Assembly (NCBI GenBank): GCA_949361645.1
Contig: OX442422.1
Span: 2,941,563-3,005,562 of the forward strand
Origin: Spongilla lacustris
Taxonomy: Eukaryota; Porifera; Demospongiae; Spongillida; Spongillidae
Length of the DNA stretch: 64,000 nucleotides
Reading direction: 5' to 3'
Part shown: piece after piece, positions 1 through 11,890 of the stretch
Position numbering within the stretch: the first letter of the stretch is position 1
Layout: each line of letters opens with the position of its first letter
Made by a program: the position numbers and the translations under genes
Notes under the pieces: model-generated
What the model was told of the DNA's origin: nothing
Databases searched by the model: none
The model's input: only the letters and a program-made list of their open reading frames with translations

Positions 1-163
1 ATCCTTCATATCTACGAGATTTAATTGCTGGAAAGAATTTTACAAAGTTCTAAATTTACGAATTCATTGCATACATGTAGGAGACAAGTATTTGGGTCTG
101 AATTTAAGGAAAATGATTATTGTACGGGAATTATCTAACTTTTGGTATCGATAAGCGTGATAA

Positions 164-1168
164 TTAAGTCATGAATATTAATGAGCCGCCCCAATTGTCG
201 ACTCCTTCCGGCGGCTGATGCCACCGAGGAAGAAATTGGCTGTGAAAGCGTCGCGTACAGCGTGCTGCCACTACTCGCCGATGATTGGTGGGGCTGCGCA
301 CCCCCAGACCACGAGTTCCCAACCGCGTTTGAGGCGCACTGGTGGAGCGACGAGCCCCCGACCAGATTGGATGGTGACTGGTGGAGCGACGAGCCCCCGA
401 CCAGGTAGGATGGTGACTGGTGGAGCGACGGGCCCCCGACCAGGTAGGGTAATGACTGGTGGAGCGACGGGCCCCCGACCAGGTATGATGGTGACTGGTG
501 GATCGACGAGCCCCCGACCAGGTAGGATGGTGACTGGTGGAGCGACGGGCCCCCGACCAGGTAGGGTAATGACTGGTGGAGCGACGGGCCCAGGATGGTG
601 ACTGGTGGAGCGACGAGCCCCCGACCAGGTAGGGTAATGACTGGTGGAGCGACGGGCCCCCGACCAGGTATGATGGTGACTGGTGGAGCGACGAGCCCCC
701 GAACGGGTATGATGGTGACTGGTGGGGCGATGAGCCCCCGAACGGGTAGGATGGTGACTGATGGAGCGACGTGATCGACGAGCTCCCGACCACATTGGAG
801 GAAGACTGGTGGACCCGCGTGTCCTCGACCAGCCGAGCTGATACGCCGGGCGCCTGATTGCCGTCGGGCTCCGAGACACGCACTACGTCATGAGCTAATG
901 GGATGGCACGTAGCTCTGCCACGGGTGGTAACTGACCCAGGTCTAAGCCCCGCGTATGGCAAAGGATAGACAAAACACATTGCAATATTGCCCAACGCCC
1001 GCCCGTACTGGCAGGGGACTCACACTCACCTCTAGACACTGGAGCATTTTGAGTACGCTGCTCCCCCACCGCTCTTACTAGGTTGCCCACCAAGTTCTCC
1101 AACCTCGACAACCGGGCCCCCACCTCCTCCTCTTCCCCATCTCCAAACTCAGGATCCACGTTAGACAT
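164..1168 (-). CDS. Hypothetical protein with 13-residue coding repeats
   Basis: I do not recognise this protein. The frame opens at an ATG at 1166-1168 and starts with an acidic stretch (GDGEEEE), then a probable coiled-coil segment (RLSRLENLVGNLVRAVGEQ), then 13-residue repeats of the LHQSPSYLVGGSS type. The 39-bp DNA unit is divisible by three, so several frames stay open across it. Around 590 one unit lacks about 10 bp, and the frame switches from LHQSPSY-type to RRSTSHHPTWSGA-type repeats. In the original LHQ frame the sequence also stays open beyond the array, down to a stop near 105, so that frame may be the ancestral one. No membrane segment or known domain is visible. It could be the N-terminal part of a retroelement Gag-like protein or a host low-complexity protein; an open frame produced only by the repeat is also possible. 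Confidence 0.35.
   Translation of the reverse strand: MSNVDPEFGDGEEEEVGARLSRLENLVGNLVRAVGEQRTQNAPVSRGECESPASTGGRWAILQCVLSILCHTRGLDLGQLPPVAELRAIPLAHDVVRVSEPDGNQAPGVSARLVEDTRVHQSSSNVVGSSSITSLHQSPSYPFGGSSPHQSPSYPFGGSSLHQSPSYLVGGPSLHQSLPYLVGGSSLHQSPSWARRSTSHYPTWSGARRSTSHHPTWSGARRSTSHHHTWSGARRSTSHYPTWSGARRSTSHHPTWSGARRSTSHHPIWSGARRSTSAPQTRLGTRGLGVRSPTNHRRVVAARCTRRFHSQFLPRWHQPPEGVDNWGGSLIFMT
340..770. repeat. 39-bp GC-rich minisatellite (about 11 units)
   Basis: The unit reads approximately ACTGGTGGAGCGACG followed by a GCCCCCGACCAGG core and a GTAGGGTAATG or TATGATGGTG tail. Units differ by a few substitutions. One unit near 590 is shortened by about 10 bp, and the last units near 700-770 are more diverged. 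The array lies inside the minus-strand reading frame. Confidence 0.9.
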
Positions 1169-1204
1169 TTCAAACGAGCTCGAGACTAGCGAACTTAAAT
1201 TCAA

Positions 1205-3287
1205 CGCTACCCATGTGCAGCCTGCTCACGGAACTAAACACTAGCGCATGCGCGATACGATTGGCTCCTCCGGTCCATTAACCTCACTTAACCTCCGGTT
1301 AACCTCTATTGTATTATTGTCAATGTGCAGTGTTTGACGCTTGTATTTTATAATGATTTGATTCTTTTGCTTTCACTAAGGAAACTGCGAAATATATTGG
1401 ATTACAGATAGCCAACCGATTGGATTCGAATTATTAAGGTTACTATGAAGCAATCGATTCATTACGGTAATTTACGGTAACATATGTTTTAATGATAGAT
1501 TGACCGCACGCCTACATGTATAGGCGATAAAAAGCCGTTTTAACCTACCGCATGTAGGCGTTCCATTGCGACTTCTGGTCCTCGCATGAAATAGCGTATA
1601 AAACTTTCAGGCTTCACATTCGCTTTAATGGAGATTAATATTGCATGGCTCTGTAGATACGCGATCAAAAAGATGAAGCTTAAAAGTTGGAAATTAATAT
1701 TGACCTGGACGAAGTTGCCTCTGAGTTCGCCGCTAGAATTGACAATTGAAAGCGACATTTTGGTGTGATAGGATCGATATTTAATATTGTGCCTTTTTGT
1801 GCCTTTTTGTAACGTAACTTATATTTGTACGCGCGTTTCTATGAATAATTTCCACATGCAGGGAGGTGCGAAGGAATATAACAACTTAATTTCTGCCCCC
1901 CCACTTTATAATACCCTCCGCGGGCCCTGTATTGTCACGTGCGGTGCGCGTGATTACAATCAGTTAAGACCTAATCCTACACCCATGGTTCTTCACAGTC
2001 TGCACAAGGCAATTGAGATACATACTGCTTTCAGCATGTCCAGCAATTGCGGACTTGAATAATTGATTACCCGCGTTACGCGTTAAAAATTAATTGAACG
2101 GGAAGTCTATGGAGAAATGTCTTCCAACGCGCACCGTTCTTAAACGGAATATAAATGTTAAGTCTACCAGACGGATTATGATACAGAAGAAGATAGCCCA
2201 TCTTTTTTGTGTTCTGGTCTCCGTTAAAATCTGTTCACTGCTATTTCCATACACCGTTTTGTGTTCGCTGCATACCTTTGTACATGGAACATGCATTTGT
2301 TATGTTTCTTCAATTTCTTTCCAATCACGCAGACCGAAAGTTCAAGTCTACCAAGTGGTTTATAAAACCTAAACCACCGAGACATTTTTAGGCACAATTA
2401 GTATAATTTTGCCCCCTACGCAACAATTTCCCTTGGCAACTTTGTGGACTCCACTGTAAAATGTGGGACAAATATATGATGTAATTCATGCATACGTCAC
2501 GGCGGTACTAATAATGTAGCTAGCCGTGTTGTCGGTAGTGGACGTACATGCACCAAGCAAGAGTAAAAGTAGGGCGTACGAGGCGCGCGTGCGAACATGC
2601 ACACTCTGGACTAGCTGCGATCAGACCAACATCCATGATAGCTAGCTTCTGTAAAGCGATCACGTTGTACAAGCGGCTAGCGCTGATTCATAATACTGTC
2701 GACTCGTCGAGCCACTAGCTAGGACAACTCTAGCTTGCTACAGCTAGCGCTAGGTTTGTGTCGAGTCAGTACCAGTACGTGACGTGCGCAGTAATTAAAA
2801 GCAGATTCGCATCGACATAGCCGGGTGAGTACGCGTTTAATGTTTACAGATACATTCGTGGTTGTGGTTGAAGCACTCTACAAATGTGTGGTCGCGATCG
2901 AAAGGAGTAGGTACTACCGGTAGTACCACTGTACCAGTCGACATACTAGTAGCCAAGATGCGTGGTGTTGTATAGGCAAAACAGGGCATACTATTGCGTA
3001 TTAACCACTCCTTTTCTAATATCACCGACAAAGAGAAGGTGTCTAAAGGTGATGAGCGTGGTTCGTAAGGAAGGCAGTCGAGCTAGCCAGTGGGTGTGGC
3101 TTTAGTAACCGTTTCGCGCGCGTAGTGATCACTTTACAATTACCGTATACCGCGCGAGCTCCATCTAGCTAGCTCCGGTCCTAGTCTACCCGGCCGGGTA
3201 GCTGGCCTAACTAATGACCAAAACCAAATACCGGAGTGTATAATAGTTGCGCTCGTTTTAATTACATGTAAAGTACATTGCCCACGA
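1205..3287. other. No gene seen; CTAG-rich stretch inside
   Basis: About 2 kb without a convincing coding region. Frames of 60-90 codons occur but show no domain, signal peptide or splice-site pattern. From about 2510 to 3190 the tetranucleotide CTAG is unusually frequent (GCTAGC, CTAGCTAG and similar), with no larger repeat unit visible. CG dinucleotides are also more frequent here than in neighbouring repeats. Confidence 0.5.
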
Positions 3288-3299
3288 AGCTAGATGTTA

Positions 3300-4105
3300 G
3301 CATAGATCCTACACCACACCCCTCCCTACCATCACACCCCTCCCAACACCACACCCCTTCCTACCATCATACCCCTCCCTACTATAACACTCCTCCCTAC
3401 TATCACACCCCTCCCTACACCACACCCCTCCCTACCTTCACACCCCACCTACCACCACACCCCTCTCTATCATCACACCCTCCCTACTATCACACCCCTC
3501 CCTACCATCACACCCCTCCCTACCATCACACCTCTCCCTACTATCACACCCCTCCCAACACCACACCCCTCCCTACCATCCACCCCTCTCTATCATCACA
3601 CCCTCCCTACTATCACACCCCTCCCTACCATCACACCCCTCCCTACCATCACACCTCTCCCTACTATCACACCCCTCCCAACACCACACCCCTTCCTACC
3701 ATCCACCCCTCCCTACTATCACACCCCTCCCTACACCACACCCCTCCCTACTATCACACCCCACCTACCATCACACCCCACCTACCATCACACCCACCTA
3801 CTATCACACCCCTCCACACCCCTCCCTACACCACACCCCTTCCTACACCACACCCCTCCCTACCATCACACCCCTCCCTACTATCACACCCCTCCCTACT
3901 ATCACACCCCTCCCTACATCACACCCCTCCCTACCATCACACCCCTCCCTACCCTCCCTACATCACACCCCTCCCTACACCACACCCCTCCCTACCATCA
4001 CACCCCTCCCTACCATCACACCCCTCCCTACTATCACACCCCACCTACCATCACACTCCTCCCTACTATTACACACCTCCCTACTATTACACACCTCCTA
4101 TTAAT
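3300..4105 (+). repeat. C-rich 17-19-bp minisatellite
   Basis: About 45 units of the type CACACCCCTCCCTACCAT, with variants in the last codon-sized block (ACCAT, ACTAT, ACACCA). The plus strand is almost free of G over 800 bp. The long open frame across it (His, Pro, Thr, Ser) is a product of the repeat and is not taken as a gene. Confidence 0.95.
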
Positions 4106-4139
4106 GTGTTCTCCAATAAGTTACATGATAACATGCTTA

Positions 4140-5585
4140 AGTCATTATGCCCCCCCCCCTCCCCCCCTCCCCCCTTCCCCAACATATCACCCATGCATAT
4201 ACAATTCTAACCCTGTCCCAGAGTAAAGTTAGGGAGAAAATTTCACTGGAGTGTGGTGATATTTTGACAGAAGTATTTGGCATTTACCCCCCCCCCCCCC
4301 CCCCCCCCCCCCCTCCCCCAAACATATGACCCATGTATGCTACCTAAACATTACATACTGTCCTAATCATGTCCTAGAGTAGGGGAAACACTTCACTGTC
4401 TATTGTTTGAGTCAGGTGATAGAAATTTTTAGTTACACAAAAGTCACTTACCCCCCCCCCCCCCCCCCTCCCCCTAACATATGACCCATGCATACTGCTA
4501 TGGCCACTAAGCATTACATACTGTCCTAACAATGTCCCAGAGTAGGGGAAACACTTCACTGTCTATTGTTTGAGTCAGGTGATAGAAATTTTTAGTTACA
4601 CAAAAGTCACTTACCCCCCCCCCCCCCCCTCCCCCAAACATATGACCCATGCATACTGCTATGGCCACTAAGCATTACATACTGTCCTAACAATGTCCCA
4701 GAGTAGGGGAAACACTTCACTGTCTATTGTTTGAGTCAGGTGATAGAAATTTTTAGTTACACAAAAGTCACTTACCCCCCCCCCCCCCTCCCCCTCCCCC
4801 AAACATATGACCCATGCATACTGCTATGCTACCTAAACATTACATACTGTCCCAATCATGTCCCAGAGTAGAGGAAACACTTCACTGTCTATTGTTTGAG
4901 TTAGGTGATAGACATTTTTAGTTACTCAAATGTCACTAACCCCCCCCCCCCCCCCTCCCCCAAGCATATGACCCATGCATACTACTATGCTACCTAAACA
5001 TTACATACTGTCCCAATCATGTCCCAGAGTAGGGGAAACACTTCACTGTCTATTGTTTGAGTTAGGTGATAGCATTTTTAGTTACTCAAAAGTCACTAAC
5101 CCCCCCCCCCCCTCCCCCAAGCATATGACCCATGCATACTACTATGCTACCTAAACATTACATACTGTCCCAATCATGTCCCAGAGTAGGGGAAACACTT
5201 CACTGTCTATTGTTTGAGTTAGGTGATAGACATTTTTAGTTACACAAAAGTCACTTACCCCCCCCCCCCCCCTCCCCCAAACATATGACCCATGCATACT
5301 GCTATGCTGCCTAAACATTACATACTGTCCCAATCATGTCCCAGAGTAGGGGAAACACTTCACTGTCTATTGTTTGAGTTAGGTGATAGAAATTTTTAGT
5401 TATTCAAAAGTCACTAACCCCCCCCCCCCCTCTCCCCCAAACATATGACCCATGCATACTGCTATGCTACCTAAACATTGCATACTGTCCCAATCATGTC
5501 CCAGAGTAGGGGAAACACTTCACTGTCTATTGTTTGAGTTAGGTGATAGAAATTTTACGTTACACAAGTCATTTGGCATTCCCCT
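4140..5585 (+). repeat. 160-bp satellite with a poly-C tract per unit
   Basis: About nine units spaced close to 160 bp (poly-C starts near 4147, 4287, 4451, 4614, 4773, 4940, 5100, 5257 and 5417). Each unit holds a C12 to C30 tract, then ACATATGACCCATGCATACT, a CATTACATACTGTCC block, GTCCCAGAGTAGGGGAAACA and a TTGTTTGAGT(T/C)AGGTGATAG block. Neighbouring units are nearly identical, so the array has been homogenised recently. Tract lengths are likely to vary between individuals and to be unreliable in assembly. Confidence 0.95.
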
Positions 5586-5590
5586 CCCCT

Positions 5591-5593
<3 letters not shown>

Positions 5594-5659
<66 letters not shown>
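5594..5659. repeat. (CA)n microsatellite
   Basis: An uninterrupted run of about 33 CA dinucleotides directly after the last unit of the 160-bp satellite. Confidence 0.98.
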
Positions 5660-5662
<3 letters not shown>

Positions 5663-6239
5663 CTACATACTATACTACCATCACACTACTCCCCCTTAAC
5701 CTACAATGGGGTGAGTAAGTTGGGTGTGTGCTCCAACACCAGATACTGTCCCAGATTGTGACATTCACTGTGCATGGTTTTATATAAAAGATTTTTGGGA
5801 TATACCCTTACCTTGAAGTTAACATTCATCAGATGAATTTAAGAGTTGTTGTATGTTCCCAGCTAAAGATGTGCCAAGTATTGCACACTTGTTAGTGTGC
5901 TTTTTAAAAGTTTTCATATTGAATAATATAACCATGTCAAATAAAATCAGTATGTAAATCACAAGAAGGCATAAGAATCCAACTACATGTATCAGGATAC
6001 TGAGTTTCACAATGCACACACTCATGAATATAGCTTCTAATGACAGCAGCATAGGAAAATGTTGGCGTATTGGATGGAGGATGATCTGTTGAATGGGAGG
6101 AGAGAGAGAGGATAATACAACACGAACATTGTCAATGGAGTGGTTCTCAGTGGCATATGTACCTCTCCATTGTCCCTGCCTCCACCACATTTTGCAGCTT
6201 TGCAGGCGTACCATAATGTGCAGATGATGAAAAGGTATG

Positions 6240-7860
6240 AAGGTAGTCAGGGACCATCAAGGTTCTGTATGACCACATTAACGATGAGTAATATGGAGGA
6301 CACACATGTATCGGCATGGTACTCTATCTGCTGGCATAGGTAGCTCAAGCAGGCCATTACAGCAAGCTTCTCTTCATATTTATTTATCCTATATGTAGCC
6401 AAATAAGAACTCTGCATCTTACATCAGATAAGGTACAGCTGCAACACACATACACAACCATATGAATACATAAGTAAACAATAGGAAAGCCCTTCCTCAC
6501 ATTTGGGGGGTGTGGGGGGGGGGGGGGGAGGAAAGGAAGGTTGGTGTGTGGAGGGAAGAAGGGTGGTGTGTGTGGAAGGGAGACAGTGTGTGCAGGAGGG
6601 GTGGCAGGGAGAAGAACCATATTTTGAATCAGATAAAAGCAATATACATTGTACATGTAAGGGCAGCTGTAAATCAAATAAATAACCACATGTATACGTA
6701 GGTACACAATATGAATATGATATTAACATAACACCAGGTCCATCCTAGCTACATGTACAGTCAGTTAATCTTTGACCAAAATCCCAGGCTACATTATAGC
6801 TGTAAGGTCAGTTAACAATGTGGGAAATAATAGTTGGTGTGCCAAGTGTTAAGATATATGTACCAGCTCAATGTGTGTGCACGTGCGTGCGCATAATTGT
6901 TAAACCATACATGCTGTCTCAGTGGAAGACCTACATGTAACTAAATGTACAAGGGTACCTTAGAACATTATTTTACATTCTCAATTTAAGACCATTCTCA
7001 TAGACCGTTCAGTATGACCACATTAATGATGGAAGGAGATACGTTATTATGGAGGACACACATATCTTGGCATGGTACCCTATCTGCTGACATGGTTACA
7101 TGTAGCTCAAGCAGGCCATTACAGCAGGCTTATGCTATATGTAGCAAAATAGTTCCTTGTATCAGATAAAGCTACAGCTGCAACACACATACATGTACAT
7201 GTACACAACCACATGTGTACATAAGCTAGTGAACAATAGGAAAGCCCTTCCCTCAAGTGTGGGGGGAAGGAGGGGAAGGAAAGGAAGTAGGTGTGTAGGG
7301 AAGAAGGGTGGTGTGTGTGTGTGAAAGGGAGACAGTGTGTGCAGGAGGGGTGGCAGGGAGAAGAACCATACATGCATCCTGAATCAGATAAAAGCAATGT
7401 AGCAGCTGTAAAACATAAGTACATACATGTAGGTGCACAATATGAATATGATATTAACAGGTCCATCACTCAACTCCCATTCCCTCACTTGCTACATGTC
7501 CTGGCTACAGTAAGTTAATCTCTCTAAGTCATTGGCCACAAATTCCAGGCTACATTATAGCTGTAAGGTCAGTTAACAATGTGGGAAATAACAGTTAGTG
7601 TGCCAAGTGTTAAGATACAAGCTCAATGTGTGTGCATAAGTGTGTGTGTGAGTGCATGTGCATGTTGACAAGTGTGTGTGTGGACTGATGGATAAAAGGG
7701 GACCACACAACTACATGTAGCTATCAAGTTAAAAGCTCCTAAGAACATTATTTTCATTAACCCTGAACACTCTCAACGTACAACCACACACATGGAGTAA
7801 ATTCAAACCGAAACATTCACTGACCACCACATTGCAGTACATACCATAAGGTCAGTTAAC
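6240..7860. repeat. Tandem duplication of about 750 bp
   Basis: Two diverged copies lie head to tail, roughly 6255-7005 and 7010-7720. Matching blocks include TATGACCACATTAA, the GGAGGACACACAT block, CTCAAGCAGGCCATTACAGCA, the G-rich GTGGGGGG segment with AGACAGTGTGTGCAGGAGGG, and TACATTATAGCTGTAAGGTC followed by AGTTAACAATGTGGGAAATA. Small indels separate the copies. Neither carries a believable gene. Confidence 0.85.
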
Positions 7861-8019
7861 CCTGTAGAGTGCATGTGAATAGGCAGGATGCATCACATAA
7901 CACCACACATGACCTAGTCCCTAACACCTGTGTTGGGTTATGGGGATATAATTTGTAAGGCTTCTTTAGATGTTGACCTGACATGTCACTGCCATATATG
8001 GTATAAAGCCCCTGTTATT

Positions 8020-8518
8020 AACCCCTGACACTCAGGTACACCACACACCACACACTGGGCTGTTTCTTTTGGCTATGTTGTTTAACCCCTGACACTCACT
8101 CTTAACACACCCACTGTGCTGTTTCTCTCGGCTATGTCGTTTAACCCATGACACTCTTAACACACCCACAGGGCTGTTTCTCTCAGCTACGTACTTTAAC
8201 CCCTGACACTTTTAATACACCCACTGGGCTGTTTCTTTCGGCTATGTCGTTTAACCCCTGAAACTCTTAACACACACACCGGGCTGTTTCTCTCGGCTAT
8301 GAAGTTTAACCCCTGACACTATTAATACACCCACTGGGCTGTTTCTCTCGGCTATTTAGTTTAACCCCTGACACTTTTAACACACTCACTGGGCTGTTTC
8401 TCTCAGCTATGTAACTTTAACCCCTGACACTTTTTACACACACACTGGGCTGTTTCTCTCGGCTATGAACTTTAACCCTGACACTCTTAACACACTCACT
8501 GGGCTGTTTCTCTCGGGT
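8020..8518. repeat. 55-bp tandem array, left part
   Basis: About nine units with period 54-56 bp. The unit contains GGGCTGTTTCTCTCGGCTAT, then TTTAACCCCTGACACTCTTA and ACACACCCACT. The same array resumes at 11519 after the 3-kb purine satellite, so the satellite appears to sit inside it. Confidence 0.93.
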
Positions 8519-11256
8519 GAAGGAGAGGGAGGGAGACAGGGAATGAGGGGGAGGGAGGGAGGAGGGAGGGAGAGTGAAAGAGGATCCAAACAATATTAAC
8601 ACACATCTAAGCATATCCACAATATGTATATTTACCGGTAGCATCACAAACACACACACACACACAGACAGATGGAGTGTGAGGGAGAGGGAGGGAGAGA
8701 AGGAGGAGGGAAGGAGGGGGAGGGAGGGAAGGAAGGAGGGAGAGAGGGAGGAGAGGGAGGGAGGGAGGGAGGGAGAGTGGGAGGAGGGAGGGAGAGAGGG
8801 GGAGGGAAGGAGGGGGAGGGAAGGAGGGGGAGGGAAGGAGGGGGAGGGAAAGAGGGATGAGGGAAGGAGGGGGAGGGAGGGAGGGAGGGAGGAGGGAGGG
8901 AGAGAGAGAGGAGGGAAGGAGGGAGGAAGAGAGGGAATGAGGGGGGGAGGAGGGAGGGAGAGAGGGGGAGTGAAGGAGGATCCAAACAATATTAACACAC
9001 ATCTAAGCATATCCACAATATGCATATTTACTGGTAGCATCACAAACACACACACACACAGACAGATGGAGTGTGAGGGAGAGGGACGGAGAGAGGGAGG
9101 AGGGAAGGAGGGGGAGGGAGGGAGGGAGGGAGGGAGGGAGGGAGGGAGAGAGAGAGGGAGGTAGGAGGGAGGGAGGGAGAGAGGGAGGAGGGAGGGAGAT
9201 AGGGGGAGGGAAGGAGGGGGAGGGAAGGGGGGAGGGAAAGAGGGATGAGGGGGAGGGAGGGAGGGAGGGAGGAGGGAGGGAGAGAGGGGGAGTGAAGGAG
9301 GATCCAAACAATATTAACACACATCTAAGCATATCCACAATATGTATATTTACTGGTAGCATCACAAACACACACACACACACACACACACAGACAGATG
9401 GAGTGTGTGGGAGAGGGACGGAGAGAGGGAGGAGGGAAGGAGGAGGGAGGGAGGGAGAGAGGGAGGAGGGGGAGGGAGAGAGGGAGGAGGGGGAGGGAGA
9501 GAGGGAGGAGGGGGAGGGAGAGGGAGGAGGGGGAGGGAGAGGGAGGAGGGGGAGGGAGAGAGGGAGGAGGGGGAGGGAGGAGGGGGAGGGAGAGAGGGAG
9601 GAGGGGGAGGGAGAGAGGGAGGAGGGGGAGGGAGAGAGGGAGGAGGGGGAGGGAGAGAGGGAGGAGGGGGAGGGAGAGAGGGAGGAGGGGGAGGGAGAGA
9701 GGGATGAGGGGGGAGGGAGAGAGGGAGGAGGGAGGTAGGAGGGAGGGAGGGAGGGAGAGAGGGGGAGGGAAGGAGGAGGGAAAGAGGGATGAGGGAAGGA
9801 GGGGGAGGGAGGGAGGGAAGAGGGAGGGAGAGAGGGAGGAGGGAAGGAGGGAGGAAGAGAGGGAATGAGGGGGGGAGGAGGGAGGGAGAGAGGGGGAGTG
9901 AAGGAGGATCCAAACAATATTAACACACATCTAAGCATATCCACAATATGCATATTTACTGGTAGCATCACAAACACACACACACAGACAGATGGAGTGT
10001 GAGGGAGAGGGACAGAGAGAGGGAGGAGGGAAGGAGGGGGAGGGAGGGAGGGAGGGAGGGAGAGAGGGAGGGAGGGAGGGAGGGAGGGAGGGAGAGAGGG
10101 AGGGAGGTAGGAGGGAGGGAGGGAGGGAGAGAGGGAGGAGGGAGGGAGATAGGGAGGAGGGAGGGAGATAGGGGGAAGGAGGGGGAGGGAAGGGGGAGGG
10201 AAGGGGGAGGGAAAGAGGGATGAGGGAAGGAGGGGGTGGGAGGGAGGGAGGAGGGAGGGAGAGAGGGAGGAGGGAAGGAGGGGGAGGGAGGGAGGAAGAG
10301 AGGGAATGAGGGGGAGGGAGGGAGAGAGGGGGAGTGAAGGAGGATCCAAACAATATTAACACACATCTAAGCATATCCACAATATGTATATTTACTGGTA
10401 GCATCACAAACACACACACCGACAGATGGAGTGTGAGGGAGAGGAAGGGGGAGAGGGAGGAGGGAAGGAGGGAGGAGGTACAGAGGGTAAGAGGGAGGAG
10501 GGAAGGAGGGGGAGGGAGGTAGGATGGAGGGAGGGAGAGAAAGAGGAGGGAGGGAGAGAGGGGGAGGGAATGAGGGGAGGAAAGAGGGATGAGGGAAGGA
10601 GGGGGAGGGAGGGAGGAGGGAGGGAGAGAGGGAGGAGGGAAGGAGGCGGAGGGAGGGAGGGAGGGAGGGAGAGAGAATGAGGGGGAGGGAGGGAGGGAGG
10701 GAGGAGGGAGGGAGAGAGGGGGAGTGAAGGAGGATCCAAACAATATTAACACACATCTAAGCATATCCACAATATGTATATTTACTGGTAGCATCACAAA
10801 CACACACACACACACACAGACAGATGGAGTGTGAGGGAGAGGGACGGAGAGAGGGACGGAGGGAGGGAGGGGGGAGGGAGGGAGAGAGGGAGGAGGGAAG
10901 GAGGGGGACAGAGGGAGAGAGGGAGGAGGGAAGGAGGGGGAGGGAGGTAGGAGGGAGGGAGGGGATAGGGAGGAGGGAGGGAGAGAGGGGGAGGGAAGGA
11001 GGGGGAGGGAAGGAGGGGGAGGGAAGGAGGGGGAGGGAAGGAGGGGGAGGGAAGGAGGGATAAGGGAAGAAGGGGGAGGGAGGGAGGGAGGAGGGAGGGA
11101 GAGAGGGAGAAGGGAAGGAGGGGGAGGGAGGGAGGAAGAGAGGGAATGAGGGGGAGGGAGGGAGGGAGAGAGGGGGAGTGAAGGAGGATCCAAACAATAT
11201 TAACACACATCTACATGTAAGCATATCCACAATATGTATATTTACTGGTAGCATCA

Positions 11257-11296
<40 letters not shown>

Positions 11297-11517
11297 GATG
11301 GAGTGTGACGGAGAGGAAGCGAGAGAGGGAGGAGGGAAGGAGGGGAGGGAGGAGGGAATGAGGGAGGGAGAGAGGGAGGAGGGAAGGAGGGCGAGAAAAG
11401 GAGGGGGAGGGAAGGAGGGGGAGGGAAGGAGGGGGAGGGAAGGAGGGGGAGGGAAGGAGGGGGAGGGAAGGAGGGGGAGGGAGGGCGGGAGGGAGGAGGG
11501 CGGGAGGGAAGGAGGGG
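8519..11517 (+). repeat. Seven-cassette purine-strand satellite (higher-order repeat)
   Basis: The block consists of seven repeats of a conserved cassette of about 100 bp followed by a variable purine block. Cassettes begin GGATCCAAACAATATTAACA near 8582, 8978, 9299, 9906, 10342, 10732 and 11187, and continue through CATCTAAGCATATCCACAAT and TACTGGTAGCATCACAAAC into a CA run and AGACAGATGGAGTGTG. Each purine block (about 250-500 bp) is almost entirely GGGA, GGAG or GAGG on the plus strand. Spacing varies from about 320 to 610 bp because the purine blocks expand and contract. Long Ser/Pro/Leu frames on the minus strand and Arg/Glu/Gly frames on the plus strand are by-products. Confidence 0.95.
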
Positions 11518-11518
11518 C

Positions 11519-11890
11519 TGTTCCTCTCGGCTATGTCGTTTAACCCCAGACACTATTAACACACACACTAGGCTGTTTCTCTCGGCTATGTACTTTAACC
11601 CCCGACACTTTTAACACACCCACTGGGCTGCTTCTCTCGGCTATGTACTTTAACCCTTGACACTCTTAACACACTCACTGGGCAGTTTCTTTCGGCTATG
11701 TCTTTTAACCCCTGACACTCTTAACACACCCACAAGGCTGTTTCTTTCGGCTATGTGCCTTAACCCCTGACACTCTTACAAAGACCACACCCACAGGACC
11801 CTTTTTGCCGCTAGGTTGATTAACCCTTCGAACTCTTACAAAGACCACACCCACAGGGCTATTTTTGCCGTTAGGCTGATTCGTTTCCGC
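11519..11890. repeat. 55-bp tandem array, right part
   Basis: Continuation of the array seen at 8020-8518, with five or six units of GGCTGTTTCTCTCGGCTATG type. The last two units near 11780-11890 are diverged, with CTCTTACAAAGACCACACCC and TTTTTGCCG(C/T)TAGG. Confidence 0.9.

Noticed and set aside
3278..4210. 310-codon His/Pro/Thr/Ser frame
   Set aside because: It comes entirely from the C-rich minisatellite; no start context, domain or flanking exon.
4140..5585. Regularly spaced repeats as a CRISPR-like array
   Set aside because: Units of 160 bp are nearly identical throughout, with no variable spacers, and the genome is eukaryotic.
9003..10349. Very long Ser/Pro/Leu open frame on the minus strand
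   Set aside because: It is the translation of the GGGA purine satellite; composition and repeats follow the DNA unit, and similar frames exist in other phases.
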